Shown: positions 43,619 to 55,483, counted from the first letter of the stretch. The stretch: 64,000 nucleotides of DNA from Sphingobium yanoikuyae (GCF_013001025.1 NZ_CP053021.1:2880001-2944000); one strand, 5' to 3'. Made by a program: numbers and translations. Notes: generated from the letters alone by a model not told the origin.

Positions 43619-44737
43619 TTATTTCCGGAAATAGGTTTTCAGCCGCTCCGCTTCTGCCGGGGTGATCGGGATGACGGCGCCGTGCTTGGGCTGGGTGAAG
43701 TTGGTCGCCTTCATCGGCGATCCCGGCGCGTTGAAATGGCCGATGTCGCGGAAATGGACGAAATCCTCCGTCTCCGAAAAGCCCATATTGTTGACCGGCT
43801 TGGCGCCGAACACATCATACATCAGCACATAGGTGTCAGTGCCGTGGCGCCGCCACAGGTTGGGCGCTTCGGTACCGACCGTTTCCGGGTCAATCTTGGC
43901 CGGATCGAAGACATAGCCGCCATCCATGCGCGATGAGGTGGCCTGACGCAGATGGCCGGGCTTGTCATGGGCGACATAGAAGAGGCGGTAGCGATCGCCG
44001 ACCTTGGTGATATCGCCGTCGATCGTGCCGGTGCCGGCCTTGGGATAGGTGAACAGGTCGCGCGGTTCGCTGGTCAGCGTGGTGAAGGCGTCGTCCGCAT
44101 AGGCATAGACCATATGGTCGGTCTCCTTGCCGTTGCGGGTGCTGAAATAGACCATGATCTTGCGCTTGTCGGGATCGTAGATCATTTCCGGCGCCCAGGC
44201 GGTGCCGGCATTGGCGGTCGACTTGAACAATTGATCGATGGTCACGGACGCCAGCGTCCAGTGGGTGAGATCATAGGATTTCATGAAGAGCATCGAGCGG
44301 TTATTGCCCCAGCCATAGCTGTCGGTCGGCCGCTGCCAGTCGGTATCGCGCAGCCCTTCGCGCTTGGCGAAAATATGCAGATCGGTCATGGCGAGGTAGA
44401 AGGCATTGTCGGGACCGCGCATGATATAGGGATCGCGGATGCCCTTCTGTTCGGCGACATCGCGGCCATTGAGGACCGGCGCACCGTCATTGACGTCGGT
44501 AAAGCTGTAGCCATCCGCCGAGGTCGCGAAATGCAGCGAGTGGGTCTCGTCCTTGAAATAGACGAGGAGATAGGACGTCCGGGCGCTGGCTTCGTCCTTC
44601 GCCTCCGGCTTGGCCTTGACGATGCTTTTGACGATGTCGAGCTGGCGCGGCGGCGTGGCGGGGGCCGCGATCGCCATGGTGGCGCTGCCCAGCAGCAGGC
44701 CAAAACCCAGATATGTCATTCCCGACGGCCACCGCAT
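43619..44737 (-). CDS. Secreted GH43-type glycoside hydrolase
   Basis: Five-bladed beta-propeller hydrolase of the GH43 clan, 372 aa, probably arabinofuranosidase- or xylosidase-like. Signal peptide about residues 1-24. The three catalytic carboxylates have recognisable contexts: the early Asp in KGIRDPYIMRG, the acid Glu in GTAWAPEMIYDP and the pKa-modulating Asp in GTIDGDITKVG. The ATG at 44737 follows GGAGAGGG at 6 nt; an ATG six codons upstream lies within the Shine-Dalgarno region. It is separate from the main xylan locus, but the fold suggests a role on arabinoxylan. A LacI-like palindrome lies 137 bp upstream. Confidence 0.82.
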   Translation of the reverse strand: MRWPSGMTYLGFGLLLGSATMAIAAPATPPRQLDIVKSIVKAKPEAKDEASARTSYLLVYFKDETHSLHFATSADGYSFTDVNDGAPVLNGRDVAEQKGIRDPYIMRGPDNAFYLAMTDLHIFAKREGLRDTDWQRPTDSYGWGNNRSMLFMKSYDLTHWTLASVTIDQLFKSTANAGTAWAPEMIYDPDKRKIMVYFSTRNGKETDHMVYAYADDAFTTLTSEPRDLFTYPKAGTGTIDGDITKVGDRYRLFYVAHDKPGHLRQATSSRMDGGYVFDPAKIDPETVGTEAPNLWRRHGTDTYVLMYDVFGAKPVNNMGFSETEDFVHFRDIGHFNAPGSPMKATNFTQPKHGAVIPITPAEAERLKTYFRK

Positions 44738-44873
44738 CAACGCCCTCTCCCTCATCCATCGGGCGAGCGCATGATGATCGACAGACGCGCTTCGCCGACA
44801 GGGCCGCAGCGGACGGCGCGCTTCGCCGCCCCGTCACCGGCCCTTTATTTGTCGGACTAATGCAAACATCCGG

Positions 44874-44898
44874 GCGTGGGTCAAGCGCGTTCCCACGC
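44874..44898. promoter_or_regulatory. Candidate LacI-type operator before the GH43 gene
   Basis: GCGTGGG (44874-44880) and CCCACGC (44892-44898) are perfect arms around TCAAGCGCGTT, which contains a LacI-like AACGCGCTT core on the minus strand. TTGACC (minus, from 44882) within it could be a -35. The motif differs from the TAGCGCTA family. Confidence 0.45.
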
Positions 44899-44925
44899 TG
44901 CAACCCTGCCATTCATGGGGTGGGA

Positions 44926-45354
44926 TCAGTCGGCGGTGGAGCCGCTGTCGTCGGGCGCGAAGAAATGCTGCATCACTTCGCGGGCGATGCGGGCCGGGCG
45001 CAGGGTGGAGGAGTCGACGCAGCACCAGCTCGACTTGACTTCGGCCAGCACTTCCTCGCCACGGCGGATCACGGTTTCATAGAAGGCACGGGCGCCCTGC
45101 ACCTTTTCGAGGAGGACGGTGGCGATCACCTCATCATCCAGGAAGGTGGGCTTGCGGTAGGTGATCTCATGCTTGAGCGCGACCCAGAGATGCTGGGCCA
45201 CCGCCTCGGCCGGGGCGAGCGCGCGCCAATGGTCGAGCACGGCATCCTGCACCCACTTCAGATAGCTGGCATTGTTGACATGACCCATGAAGTCGATGTC
45301 GTCGGGCTGGATGCCAACCGGGTACAGGTGGGGAATCGCGTTACTCACAGCCAT
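44926..45354 (-). CDS. Acyl-CoA thioesterase (hotdog fold, 4HBT type)
   Basis: Small cytosolic thioesterase, 142 aa, resembling YbgC/4-hydroxybenzoyl-CoA thioesterases. Signature DIDFMGHVNNASYLKWVQDA (about 20-40) contains the catalytic Asp and the hotdog helix; ITYRKPTFLDDEVIATVLL follows. The ATG at 45354 is chosen because homologues begin close to IPHLYPVGIQPDDIDF. Substrate unknown. It is monocistronic, between the terminator of the outer-membrane protein gene and the GH43 control region. Confidence 0.85.
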   Translation of the reverse strand: MAVSNAIPHLYPVGIQPDDIDFMGHVNNASYLKWVQDAVLDHWRALAPAEAVAQHLWVALKHEITYRKPTFLDDEVIATVLLEKVQGARAFYETVIRRGEEVLAEVKSSWCCVDSSTLRPARIAREVMQHFFAPDDSGSTAD

Positions 45355-45411
45355 GTAAGTAACATCCCCGCAGGGCGGCTGATAGAGGCTATGGGCGGAT
45401 GCTGCAAAAAA

Positions 45412-45434
45412 GGGGCCGATCGGTGACCGGCCCC
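45412..45434 (-). terminator. Terminator of the outer membrane protein gene
   Basis: GGGGCCG (45412-45418) and CGGCCCC (45428-45434); on the minus strand the hairpin is followed by TTTTTT. It lies about 120 bp past the omp stop, beyond a repeat element. Confidence 0.75.
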
Positions 45435-45462
45435 CTGTTTTCTGTATCGAACGCCCCCTCCC

Positions 45463-45530
45463 CCGTTCGTTTCGAGCTTGTCGAGAAACGCCTGTGCATC
45501 GCACTTCTCGACTTCGCTCGAAGCGAACGG
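45463..45530. repeat. REP-type intergenic repeat pair (TTCGAGC/CTCGAAG family)
   Basis: CCGTTCG (45463-45469) and CGAACGG (45524-45530) are the outer arms of two inverted palindromes, TTTCGAGCTTGTCGAGAAA-like and TTCTCGACTTCGCTCGAA. Third repeat family in the window, lying between the omp stop and its terminator. Confidence 0.75.
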
Positions 45531-45552
45531 ATGGGGAGGATGTTCTGACGTC

Positions 45553-46206
45553 TTAGAAGCGCCAGCCGACCGAGGCGACGACCTGATGGCGGTCGGTGTC
45601 GACGTCGAATTCGCTGCTGGTCGAGCCATCCATGAAGTCGATATGGGCGCTGTCATATTTGGAGTAGCGATATTCGATCTTGGCGAAGGTGTTGGCGTTG
45701 AGCGCGCGCTCCACGCCGCCGCCGACGCGCCAGCCATCCAGCTTGAACGAGGTGTCGGTGACCTGATTGGTGTCGCCGGCCAGCACGCCCAGCTTGGTGT
45801 TGGTGTAGCCACCCTTCACATAGATGAGGGTCGAGGGATCGGCGAGGATACCCGCGCGGGCACCGATATAGAGATCGCGGCCCTGCTTGACGCGGCCATA
45901 GCCGAACTGGTCGGTGAAGTCGTTGCGGCTGCTCTTGGCGGTGGAGTCGGTGAACTCGCCCTCGACGCCGACGACGGCGCCGCCGACATTCACGTCATAG
46001 CCCGCGCCGACACCATAGAGCAGGCCGTCGATCTTCTGATCGTCGCTGCCATTGTCATTGTCGATCGAGCTGCCGGCCCCGGTATGGTCATAGCCCAGGA
46101 TCGCTTCGACACGCGGGCCGGTGAAGGTCGGGGTGGCATCCTGTGCGAGCGCCGGCGCGGCAACTGCACCACCGGCCAGCAAAGTGGCGACCATCAACTT
46201 ACGCAT
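45553..46206 (-). CDS. Outer membrane beta-barrel protein (OmpA/opacity-like)
   Basis: Eight-stranded beta-barrel protein of 217 aa. Signal peptide MRKLMVATLLAGGAVAAPALAQ. Alternating amphipathic strands follow: VEAILGYDH, LLYGVGAGYDVNVGGAVVGV, LYIGARAGILAD, TLIYVKGGYTNTKLG, GWRVGGGVERALN, TFAKIEYRYSKYD, HQVVASVGWRF. The terminal Phe is the usual BAM signal. The ATG at 46206 has GGAG 8 nt upstream; ATG at 46212 is too close. Homologues are abundant surface proteins of unknown precise role in sphingomonads. Confidence 0.88.
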   Translation of the reverse strand: MRKLMVATLLAGGAVAAPALAQDATPTFTGPRVEAILGYDHTGAGSSIDNDNGSDDQKIDGLLYGVGAGYDVNVGGAVVGVEGEFTDSTAKSSRNDFTDQFGYGRVKQGRDLYIGARAGILADPSTLIYVKGGYTNTKLGVLAGDTNQVTDTSFKLDGWRVGGGVERALNANTFAKIEYRYSKYDSAHIDFMDGSTSSEFDVDTDRHQVVASVGWRF

Positions 46207-46383
46207 AAACATCACTCCGTTGTCTTTCTCTTCCCCTTGGGGGTGAGACGCTCAAGCCGGAGCGGTCATATTTGTTTCATGAACCTCAGATAAACAGCTG
46301 ATAATGTGGTATTAATGCCACGAAAGCCGCTCAGTTCGGCGCGTTCCCGTGGGCCGGGAGCGACGAAATGAGGCGACCTTCCT

Positions 46384-47778
<1,395 letters not shown>

Positions 47779-47779
47779 G

Positions 47780-50700
47780 TCAATAATCCTTGGAAATACG
47801 CAGGTTGGCGCTCTGGCGGCCGAGGGTGGAAATGGCGCCTAGCAGGGACAGCCAGCGTGTCACCTGATATTCCATCCGGGTGGCGCTATAGCCCTGCCCG
47901 TCGCTGATCAGTTCGACATAGGTCTTGCGGGTCAGATATTTGCCGGCGGCAAGCGAGGTGCCCTGCCCCTGGGTCGGATCGGCCGCGATGATGCGCAGAC
48001 GATCCAGGCCCGCCGCCTTGCGCACTGCATTGATCGGATCAAGCCCGCCCTCGCCCTGAAGCGAGCCGACCGCCGAGGCGAGCTGGAGCGCTTCGGGCGC
48101 GGACAGGTTGGTGATCGAGGTGCCGAACAGGATGCGCGAGAGCAGTTCGTCCTGCGGCAGCGAGGGCACGGAGTTGAAGCTGATGTCGGGCTTGAGGCCG
48201 GTGCCGCCGACATGGATGGTGGCGGTGAGATCGCTGACGTCCGCCTCCGCATCGATGTCGAGGGTCGGGTTGACCGGGGTCTTGCCGTCGAACTGGATGC
48301 GCCCTTCGCGCAGTTCGAAGCGGCGGCCGGCAAATTCATAATTGCCGCGCACCAGTTCGGCCCGGCCAGCGATCGCCGGATTGGTGACGGTGCCACCAAT
48401 GTTGAGATCGGCGCGCCATTCGCTGTCGAGGCCAAGGCCGGTCACGGTCAGACGATTGCGCGCCCGCGCCTTGACCGCCATGGTCCAGGGCTCGGCCGCG
48501 CGGGGGCGTTCGATCTCCTCGCCGCGCCGGTTGATCTCGATCACCTTGAGTTCGGGGATCTGGGCGACGGCGGCAGCGCGGCCCATGGTGAAGCGGCTCC
48601 TGTTGAGGGTGACGTCGCCGCCAATCTCGCCGCCCTTGCCGTCGGAGCGGATGGTGAGCGGGCCGGTGACGGTGGCGGCGATATCGTCACGCTCCAGCAG
48701 CGCGGCATTGTCCGCCTGGAAGGCGAGGTCCATGCCGACGCCGCCAATGCCGTTGAACGTAAAATTGCCGGTGCCGGTCACGCTGCCGCCATTCTGGGCA
48801 TTGGCGGTGAAGCTGGAGAAGACCAGTTGCGCCCCGGCGAAACGGGCGCGCGCCTTGACGTTGCGCAGGCGCATGCCGGTGACCGGACTGTTGAGCGCGG
48901 CATTGTCGGTCGCGAGCGAACCGGTGATGACCGGATCGGCAAGCGTGCCATGCGCGTCGGCGGTGACGCTGACAGGGCCGGCAATATCGACAATCTCCAC
49001 GCCGGTCAGGCGCCAGAGCGTGTCGGCGGTGCCGTTGAAGCGAAGCTGCGCGATCAGCGGCGCACCGTTGAGCCGTTCGACCAGGCTGCCGGTCGAGATG
49101 AGCGGGGTGAGCAGCGCCTGGCCGCGGCCGATGGTCTGGCCATCGGCGACGAAGACCATGCGGGTGGCAAGCCGGTCGAGGGTCAGCACGGCGTTGACGC
49201 CGACATCGACCGGGCGGGAACTCAAAGACAGGCCCGAGCGGGACAGGCCACGGATGCGCAGTTCCGCCTTGCCGGTCGGCAGGCCGCCGCGCGGGCGGCT
49301 GTAGCTCAGCGTGCCGGTGGCCATGCCGCCCAGCCCCAAATTGTCATAGGCGATGTCGAGCAGGGCGAGCGGCATCTTCTGCGCGCGCGCCTCGATCCGG
49401 GTGGTTTCGCCGCCCAGTTCGCCCGCCAATTGCAGCGTGCCGCCGGCATAGCTGATGGTCGCAGGCGACAGGCGCCAGCCATCCTCGGCGCGGGTGAAGA
49501 GCGCCGCGCGGGTCAGACGGATCGGCCGCTTGTCGATCGTGCCGCTGGCCGACAGGCGGACGCGGTCGAGATCGACCTGCGCCTCGCCCTTGAGGTCGAA
49601 CAGGCGGCCGCGCTGGCCCGAGAGATTGCCCGAGACCTTGCCGCGCCCATCGACCAGCGCAGCAGTGGCATCGAGCCGACCGAGCAGCATGCCGCCGACG
49701 CGAAGGCCGCGTGCCTGGGCCGTGGCGTTGATCGAGGTGCCGTCGGGATCGAGCAGGATGGTAGCGTCGAGCGAGCCGCGCCGCACGGCGATGGTCGAAG
49801 GGCCGTCGAAGCTGGCGTCATTGGCGTCGAGATCGAGCTTCAACTGCTGGATGCCGCCGACCGGCTGGAAGCCGATCGTGCCGCTGACCGGGCCGGCGAC
49901 CAGCAACTGGCCGTCGAGCCCGCCGGTGACGGGGCGGATGTCGCCGCTGGCGGTGACGCCCGAGACCGCGATGCGCGCGACGCGGACCACCGCCTGACCG
50001 CCGGGCGGCAGCAAGATGCGGCCTTCTCCGGTGAACGGGCCGAGCGTCGATCCGCCATTGGCGGTGAAGCTGTAATTGCCATCGGCGCCGGGCAGAAATT
50101 CGCCGCGCACGTCGCGCAGGCCGAGCGCATCCATCGGCCGCGCAAGCTGGACATGGACGATCGGCCGGTCGATCTTGCCATCGAGCACGACATTGACCGG
50201 GCCATATTGCTTGTGGCTGCCATTGCCTTCGAGATGGACGCTGCCGTCGCGGTGGCGCACGCCCTTGGCATTGAGGCTGATGAGCGGCGCGTCGAGCTTC
50301 ATGTTGGAGAAGCCGATCTCGCCGCCCGGCAGCAGCGCCAGCGCGCTGCGGACCGTGGGCAGGCCGCCGCCCAGCCCCCTGAGAAAGGCATTATCGAGCC
50401 GGCGGACCTTGGCCACGGCATTGCCCGACAGGCCGAAGGCGCCATTGGCGCCGGGGGCCGCACGCAGTTTCGAGTCCAGATCGACGATGCCGAGGCCGCG
50501 GATGAAGAGGCCGCTGATCCGGCCGTCGATGCCGACATCATAGCGGCCGCTCTTGAGGTCGGCCATGACCAGCAGCTTGCCGTTCAGACGGTCCGACCGG
50601 AAGGGCATGGGGTTGCTGACGATCTGCTGCCCCTTGAGCTGCAGCACGCCGTCGAGCGCGAAATTGCGGACGATGCCGGCAACCAGATCGCCCTGCCCGT

Positions 50701-51982
50701 CAAGGCTGCGGGCGCGCAGCCGGACCGGTAGCAGCACCGGCCCGCTTTTCGCCTGACGCCCCTTGCCGTCGATGCGGACATCGTTGATCTGGGTCTTGCC
50801 GAAGGCGAGCTGGCGCGCGGTGAGCAGATATTCATAGCCAAAGCCAGCGAACGGACCGTCGAGCCGGACCTTCGCCACCACGTCGCGGCCGCGCATATCC
50901 TTGAGCAGCGCTTCAGGCCGAGCGAGGTTCATGTCGAGGCGCAGATTGTCGAAGGCGTTGTTGCGCAGGTCGATGGCGCCGTCGGCGACCATGTCGATCG
51001 CAGCCGAGCGCAGCGTGAGCCTGCCATCGACCACCCGGTCGGCCAGCGTACCCTGCGCGCCGATGGTCAGGCGCGGTGAGGCGAGGCGCGGCAGCAGGCC
51101 CTTGCCGGGAATGGCGCTGCCCTCGATCGTGCCCTGGATGGTGTAGGCGCCGCTGCGCGCACCGAGCTTCAGGTCGGCGACGGGATTGCCGGCCAGCGTG
51201 GCGGCGAGGCGCCCATCCCATCGGGTCCAGCGCCCCTTGCCACTGATGCGCAGATTGCCGTCCTGATTGAGGCCGGCCACCGCCGCCAGCACGCCACCCC
51301 TGGGCGCGTTGACGGTGACCGCCAGGTTGAATCGGTCATCGTCGGGCCGGCTGTCGAGCGTAAGGTTCAGGGCATCCTCCGCGCCGATGACGCGGGCCGA
51401 CAAGTCGATGATCGCGCGGCCGCCACGAATGTCCGCATCACCCGACAGGGTCGCCAGTTCGACCTTGCCGGTGACGGCGGGCGCGACGGTCAGCCGATCG
51501 ACCGAGAACTGCATCAGGCGGATGTCGAAGCCCGGCAGGATCGGCCCCTGCCGCTCGCTGGGATTGAGCTTGGGCAGTTTGTGCAGGGTCGCCTGCGGGA
51601 TCAGCAGCCGGTCGATGTCGAGCCGGTTGGAGAGCCAGGCGAAGGGCCACCAGTCCAGTTCCACCCGCGGCGCGTCGAAGAAGCGGCCCTTGGGATCGGA
51701 CAGGACGAGGCCGCGCAGCACCGCCTTGCGATAAATGCTGCCCTCGATCCGGTCGACATGGATGCGCAGGCCCGAGGGCGGGCTGACGGCGGCGATGCGC
51801 GAGACGAGGAAGCGGTGTCCGGGCGCGCTGTCGAGCCAGGCCAGCGTCGCCACCACGACCAGCAGCGCGAGCGCCAGTGCGCCCGCCAGCCAGCGCTGCC
51901 AGCGCCCGTCCCAGGCGCGGCGGCGCGGCGCGGCCGGGGGCGGCGGCACGGGCGGCTGGCTATCGGGCGGCGGCATGGCCAT
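47780..51982 (-). CDS. tamB: TamB, inner-membrane component of the translocation and assembly module
   Basis: Large bridging protein, 1400 aa, that spans the periplasm with TamA and is linked to outer-membrane protein insertion and lipid transport. N-terminal TM anchor (about residues 32-52, [18 protein letters not shown]) and then a long repetitive beta-helix. The C-terminal TamB/DUF490 domain (about 1050-1400) shows [46 protein letters not shown] and [24 protein letters not shown]. It overlaps tamA by one base (ATGA) and precedes sdaA by one base. Confidence 0.94.
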   Translation of the reverse strand: MAMPPPDSQPPVPPPPAAPRRRAWDGRWQRWLAGALALALLVVVATLAWLDSAPGHRFLVSRIAAVSPPSGLRIHVDRIEGSIYRKAVLRGLVLSDPKGRFFDAPRVELDWWPFAWLSNRLDIDRLLIPQATLHKLPKLNPSERQGPILPGFDIRLMQFSVDRLTVAPAVTGKVELATLSGDADIRGGRAIIDLSARVIGAEDALNLTLDSRPDDDRFNLAVTVNAPRGGVLAAVAGLNQDGNLRISGKGRWTRWDGRLAATLAGNPVADLKLGARSGAYTIQGTIEGSAIPGKGLLPRLASPRLTIGAQGTLADRVVDGRLTLRSAAIDMVADGAIDLRNNAFDNLRLDMNLARPEALLKDMRGRDVVAKVRLDGPFAGFGYEYLLTARQLAFGKTQINDVRIDGKGRQAKSGPVLLPVRLRARSLDGQGDLVAGIVRNFALDGVLQLKGQQIVSNPMPFRSDRLNGKLLVMADLKSGRYDVGIDGRISGLFIRGLGIVDLDSKLRAAPGANGAFGLSGNAVAKVRRLDNAFLRGLGGGLPTVRSALALLPGGEIGFSNMKLDAPLISLNAKGVRHRDGSVHLEGNGSHKQYGPVNVVLDGKIDRPIVHVQLARPMDALGLRDVRGEFLPGADGNYSFTANGGSTLGPFTGEGRILLPPGGQAVVRVARIAVSGVTASGDIRPVTGGLDGQLLVAGPVSGTIGFQPVGGIQQLKLDLDANDASFDGPSTIAVRRGSLDATILLDPDGTSINATAQARGLRVGGMLLGRLDATAALVDGRGKVSGNLSGQRGRLFDLKGEAQVDLDRVRLSASGTIDKRPIRLTRAALFTRAEDGWRLSPATISYAGGTLQLAGELGGETTRIEARAQKMPLALLDIAYDNLGLGGMATGTLSYSRPRGGLPTGKAELRIRGLSRSGLSLSSRPVDVGVNAVLTLDRLATRMVFVADGQTIGRGQALLTPLISTGSLVERLNGAPLIAQLRFNGTADTLWRLTGVEIVDIAGPVSVTADAHGTLADPVITGSLATDNAALNSPVTGMRLRNVKARARFAGAQLVFSSFTANAQNGGSVTGTGNFTFNGIGGVGMDLAFQADNAALLERDDIAATVTGPLTIRSDGKGGEIGGDVTLNRSRFTMGRAAAVAQIPELKVIEINRRGEEIERPRAAEPWTMAVKARARNRLTVTGLGLDSEWRADLNIGGTVTNPAIAGRAELVRGNYEFAGRRFELREGRIQFDGKTPVNPTLDIDAEADVSDLTATIHVGGTGLKPDISFNSVPSLPQDELLSRILFGTSITNLSAPEALQLASAVGSLQGEGGLDPINAVRKAAGLDRLRIIAADPTQGQGTSLAAGKYLTRKTYVELISDGQGYSATRMEYQVTRWLSLLGAISTLGRQSANLRISKDY

Positions 51983-54066
51983 CAGAAGGCCTGCCCCAGC
52001 GAGACATAGACGGCGACCTTGGCATCGCCCGGCTGCGGATTGATCGGCGTGCCGACATCGACGCGGATCGGGCCGAAGCTGCTATAATAGCGCACGCCAA
52101 GCCCGGTGCCGACCCGCAGGTCGCGGAAGCGCGGCAGGAAGGTGGTGGAGATATTGCCCGCGTCGAGGAAGGGCACGACGCCGAAATTGCCGAAGCGGAT
52201 GCGCGCCTCGGCCGAAAATTCGATCAGGCTCTTGCCGCCGACCGGATCATCATCCGGGCCGTAGCGCGGGCCGATCGCCTGATAGCCATAGCCGCGCACC
52301 GACGCGCCGCCGCCGGCATAGAAGCGCCGCGACGGCGCGATGCGATCGACCGTGGAGCCGAGGATGGTGCCGAGCCGGGTCCGCCCGGCGAGCACGACAC
52401 GATCATTGATCGGCTGATAGGCGCTGGCGTCGACCTGCGCCTTGGCATAGCCGAAGGTCGACCCCTGAAAGGAGAGTTCGGGGCTGAGGCGGCCGCCGAG
52501 GCGGAAGCCCTTGCTGGGGTTGAGCAGGTCGTCGCTGCCATCATAGGTCAGGCTGAGCGGCACCGCGCCGATGAAGAAGGTACGGCGGCTGCCGCCGGAA
52601 AAGGCGTCCGCTTCGTCCGAGGCGATGAGTTCGGCGCCGACGCGCCAGACCCAATGTTTCTGGAACAGGATGTTGGTCTGCCGCTCCAGCCCGCCCGACA
52701 GGGTGATGGTGCGCGCGTCATAGGCGTCGCGGCGGATATTGCTGTAGGAGACGAGGCCCGTCAGCACATGGTCGCGCTCGCGGAAATTGTTGCGGCGATA
52801 GGTGGCCTGCGCCGTCTGTTCCTGGGTGCCGAGCACGCCGCGCAGAGTGAGCGATCCTTCGGGCGGGAAAAGATTGCGATGCTGCCAACTGACCTCCGCG
52901 CGATAACCTTCGCCCGTACCATAGCCCAGTTCGCCCGCAATGGTGCGCATCGGCGCCGGGCGCAGATCGACATCCAGGTCGACATGCTCGCCATCGCCCG
53001 CGTCCTTCGGCGTCAGCGTGACGGACGAGACGAGGCCGGTGGTGACGATAGCGCGGCGCAGATCCTCCACATCGGTGGCGCGGTAGGTTTCGCCGGGTTC
53101 GAACCGGGCCATGCGCTGGAGATGGCGGGCGCTGAACACATCATCATTGTCGAGCAATATCTGGCCGAAGCTGCGATAACCGCCGGGCGTGACGATGATG
53201 TCGAGATCGCCGTTGCGCGCTTCATGGTCGATCCGCACTTCGGGTTCGTCCACCCTGGCAAAGGGATAGCCATTTTCGCCCAGCGCCGTCGCCAGCGCGG
53301 TCTGCCCCGCAAGGATGCGGTCGGCGTTGATCGGATCGCCCGACTTCATCGTGAAGGCGCCGCGCAGCGTCTCCTCCCGCGGGCCGGTTTCGGCGAGACC
53401 GGCAATCTCCACCGTGTCGAGGACATAAAGCGGCCCCGGCGTGACATCAAAGATGACCGACAGCTTGTCGCTGCCGGCGGGCGGCGGCGCGACGCTGCCG
53501 CGCACCCGCGCGGCATAATAGCCGTCGGCGCGCAGCAGCCGGTCGAGCAGGTCGCTGTCCTCCTTCACCCGGCGGTTGATCTGGGCAAGGTTGGCGGCCT
53601 TCCCCTCCCCCTGGTGCAATATCGACAGGCTGTCGAAACGGGGCGCGACCTGATTGTCGCCGATCGCGTCGATACCGCGCAGGGTGACGCCATATTTGCG
53701 CTCCTCCCCGGCGTCGGTGAAGGTGACGACCTCCTCGGCCGGGCCGGTATCGGCGGCGGCGTCGGCCTGCTGCGCCGGCTGGTCGGGGGTGTCGGGTTCG
53801 CTGGCCGCAACCGGATCCTCCGGCAGTGGGGCGACCGTATCGGGCTGGCCCATGTCGGGCCAGTCGATGCCGATGTCGGGCATGGCATCGAGCGATGCGG
53901 AGGGATCGACCGGCGGGCTGGCGGGATCGGCAGCGGGATCAGGCGCAGGCTGGGCCGCCTGCGCGAACGCAGTGCCGGCGGTGCAGAACGCCAGGGACAA
54001 GAGACATAGCCCTGCGGCGCGCGGATCAACGGGAAAGCGGCGCCCTGTCCGCAAGCCATGGGTCAT
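51982..54066 (-). CDS. tamA: TamA, outer-membrane BamA-family assembly protein
   Basis: Omp85-family protein, 694 aa. Signal peptide (about residues 1-36), a Pro/Asp-rich linker unusual in length (about 37-110), three POTRA-like repeats (about 125-370, e.g. YGVTLRGIDAIGDNQVAP, PLYVLDTVEIAGL), and a 16-strand barrel with the lid-loop motif ASVRGYGYQAIGP and the C-terminal strand VAVYVSLGQAF ending in Phe. Adjacent and coupled to tamB, the standard pairing. No convincing Shine-Dalgarno; the ATG at 54066 gives a plausible leader. Confidence 0.93.
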   Translation of the reverse strand: MTHGLRTGRRFPVDPRAAGLCLLSLAFCTAGTAFAQAAQPAPDPAADPASPPVDPSASLDAMPDIGIDWPDMGQPDTVAPLPEDPVAASEPDTPDQPAQQADAAADTGPAEEVVTFTDAGEERKYGVTLRGIDAIGDNQVAPRFDSLSILHQGEGKAANLAQINRRVKEDSDLLDRLLRADGYYAARVRGSVAPPPAGSDKLSVIFDVTPGPLYVLDTVEIAGLAETGPREETLRGAFTMKSGDPINADRILAGQTALATALGENGYPFARVDEPEVRIDHEARNGDLDIIVTPGGYRSFGQILLDNDDVFSARHLQRMARFEPGETYRATDVEDLRRAIVTTGLVSSVTLTPKDAGDGEHVDLDVDLRPAPMRTIAGELGYGTGEGYRAEVSWQHRNLFPPEGSLTLRGVLGTQEQTAQATYRRNNFRERDHVLTGLVSYSNIRRDAYDARTITLSGGLERQTNILFQKHWVWRVGAELIASDEADAFSGGSRRTFFIGAVPLSLTYDGSDDLLNPSKGFRLGGRLSPELSFQGSTFGYAKAQVDASAYQPINDRVVLAGRTRLGTILGSTVDRIAPSRRFYAGGGASVRGYGYQAIGPRYGPDDDPVGGKSLIEFSAEARIRFGNFGVVPFLDAGNISTTFLPRFRDLRVGTGLGVRYYSSFGPIRVDVGTPINPQPGDAKVAVYVSLGQAF

Positions 54067-54128
54067 GCGACCGGTCTAGACCAAGTCGGGGCGATTATGC
54101 CAGCCAAGAGATGGCGATGGCCCAATGG

Positions 54129-54614
54129 TCAGAAGGCGGTGTTGAGCCGATCCATGAGTGCGCGGGCCGGACTGTCGGCCAGCGGCGCGTCCGGCGACAG
54201 CATCCGTTTTTCCAGCCGCGCGACCCGACCATAAAGCTCCTGGCTCGCCTCGATCAGCGAACGGGCGGCGAAGGGGAAGTCGCCGGCAATGCCCGGATCG
54301 GTGGCGGTGGCGCGGCCGAGCCGATATTTCTCATCGGCCACGTCCGCATCGCTAATTTCGCCACGCTGCCAGGCGCGCTGGCTGAGCAGCCAGGCGATGA
54401 TGTGCATCAGCCGGGTCGTGACCTTGAGCGATTCACAGGCGAAGGACACGCGGCGCAGGGGATCGTCGGCGGCAAACTGCCCGGCCTCGTCCGCGTCGAA
54501 ATAGGAGCGCGCCTCATCCGCCATCACCATCGCCTCCATATAGAGGCCATCGACAAGGCGGCGATGAAGACCGGGATCAAGGGCGGCTGCGTTGCGCATA
54601 GGCCTAGCTGACAT
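54129..54614 (-). CDS. DUF1465 family protein
   Basis: Conserved alphaproteobacterial protein, 161 aa, all-helical and soluble. The segment FACESLKVTTRLMHIIAWLLSQRAW (split here as two helices) is the family's hallmark, and it ends in a helix VARLEKRMLS. Function not established. It neighbours DUF465 genes, a frequent arrangement in the group. ATG codons at 54614 and 54599 are both possible starts. Confidence 0.78.
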   Translation of the reverse strand: MSARPMRNAAALDPGLHRRLVDGLYMEAMVMADEARSYFDADEAGQFAADDPLRRVSFACESLKVTTRLMHIIAWLLSQRAWQRGEISDADVADEKYRLGRATATDPGIAGDFPFAARSLIEASQELYGRVARLEKRMLSPDAPLADSPARALMDRLNTAF

Positions 54615-54719
54615 ATCGCGGTGCGATTGTCAGGGCCGTGGATGGCGCCGGAAGCCCGCCTGTCCCATTTGGGATCGCTTTACGCCGCAGTCCCGCAATT
54701 TTGCGACGCGGCGGACGCA

Positions 54720-54944
54720 TCAGGCGATGATGTCCGGGACCAGCGCATCTTCGAGCGCGACGATCTCGTCCCGCAGCCGCAGCTTGCGTTTCTTGAGGCG
54801 CGCGACCTGCATCTGGTCACCCACCCCGCCGTCGACCAGCGCCGCGATCGCGGCATCGAGATCGCGATGCTCGACCCGCAGCAGCTCCAACCGGCGCATA
54901 ATGTCTTCGCGGCTCACCAAGCCCCCGCCTTCCGAACCCAACAT
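54720..54944 (-). CDS. DUF465 (YdcH-like) helical hairpin protein
   Basis: 74-aa two-helix protein. EHRDLDAAIAALVDGG and LKKRKLRLRDEIVALE are the DUF465 pattern, with the LKKxKLxLKDE core near the C-terminus. GGGAGAGG precedes the ATG. Divergent from a second DUF465 gene 141 bp away. Function unknown. Confidence 0.83.
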   Translation of the reverse strand: MLGSEGGGLVSREDIMRRLELLRVEHRDLDAAIAALVDGGVGDQMQVARLKKRKLRLRDEIVALEDALVPDIIA

Positions 54945-55085
54945 AGCCTCTCCCGATAGCCCGGCGCAGGCGCGCGGGCCATCGCAATTTTACCGACGGC
55001 CCATCGCAAAGCGCGAATCATCGCGAGACAGGTCCGCCGAATCATGATCTACTTCGTCATCCATCACCCTCGTAAGGAGAATGTC

Positions 55086-55244
55086 ATGGAAAATTCCCAC
55101 GTTTCAGCTCTTTCCGCAAAGCATGCCGGGCTTGAAGCCCGGATCAAGGCCGAGTCGAGTCGGCCGATGCCCGACGACATTCTCGTCGCCTCGCTGAAGA
55201 AGCAGAAATTGCGGGTCAAGGAAGAGATGCAGGGCCGACATTAA
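55086..55244 (+). CDS. DUF465 (YdcH-like) small protein (52 aa)
   Basis: Second DUF465 member. HVSALSAKHAGLEARIKAES and LKKQKLRVKEEMQG match the family. The ATG at 55086 follows AAGGAG. A longer frame from 55044 lacks a ribosome site. It may be a paralogue of its divergent neighbour, with which it shares the LKKxKL core. Confidence 0.83.
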   Translation: MENSHVSALSAKHAGLEARIKAESSRPMPDDILVASLKKQKLRVKEEMQGRH

Positions 55245-55263
55245 GCCCGTTCCGCACGGAAAA

Positions 55264-55295
55264 GGCCGGGGCCGGATCACCGGACCGGCCATTTT
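55264..55295 (+). terminator. Terminator of the 52-aa DUF465 gene
   Basis: GGCCGG...GCCGG ATCA CCGG.A.CCGGCC hairpin at 55264-55290, followed by ATTTT, 19 bp past the stop. Confidence 0.75.
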
Positions 55296-55483
55296 CCTGC
55301 CAGCGGGACGCAGAGCATCGATCCAGCCGGAAACCCGGCCAGATTTTCGACATAGTGCAGCGGATGACGCCTAGCCGGGGAAGATGACCTGGCGATGACA
55401 GGCGTTGGGCATGACAGCCTTCGCCTAACGCTCGCCCCAAGTGGAGGCGTCGCGGCGGCATGGAACAGGTCGCATATGAAAAA

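Noticed and set aside
53085..53105. GGGTTCGAACC, resembling a tRNA T-loop
   Set aside because: It is inside the tamA coding sequence and no acceptor, D or anticodon arms can be drawn around it.
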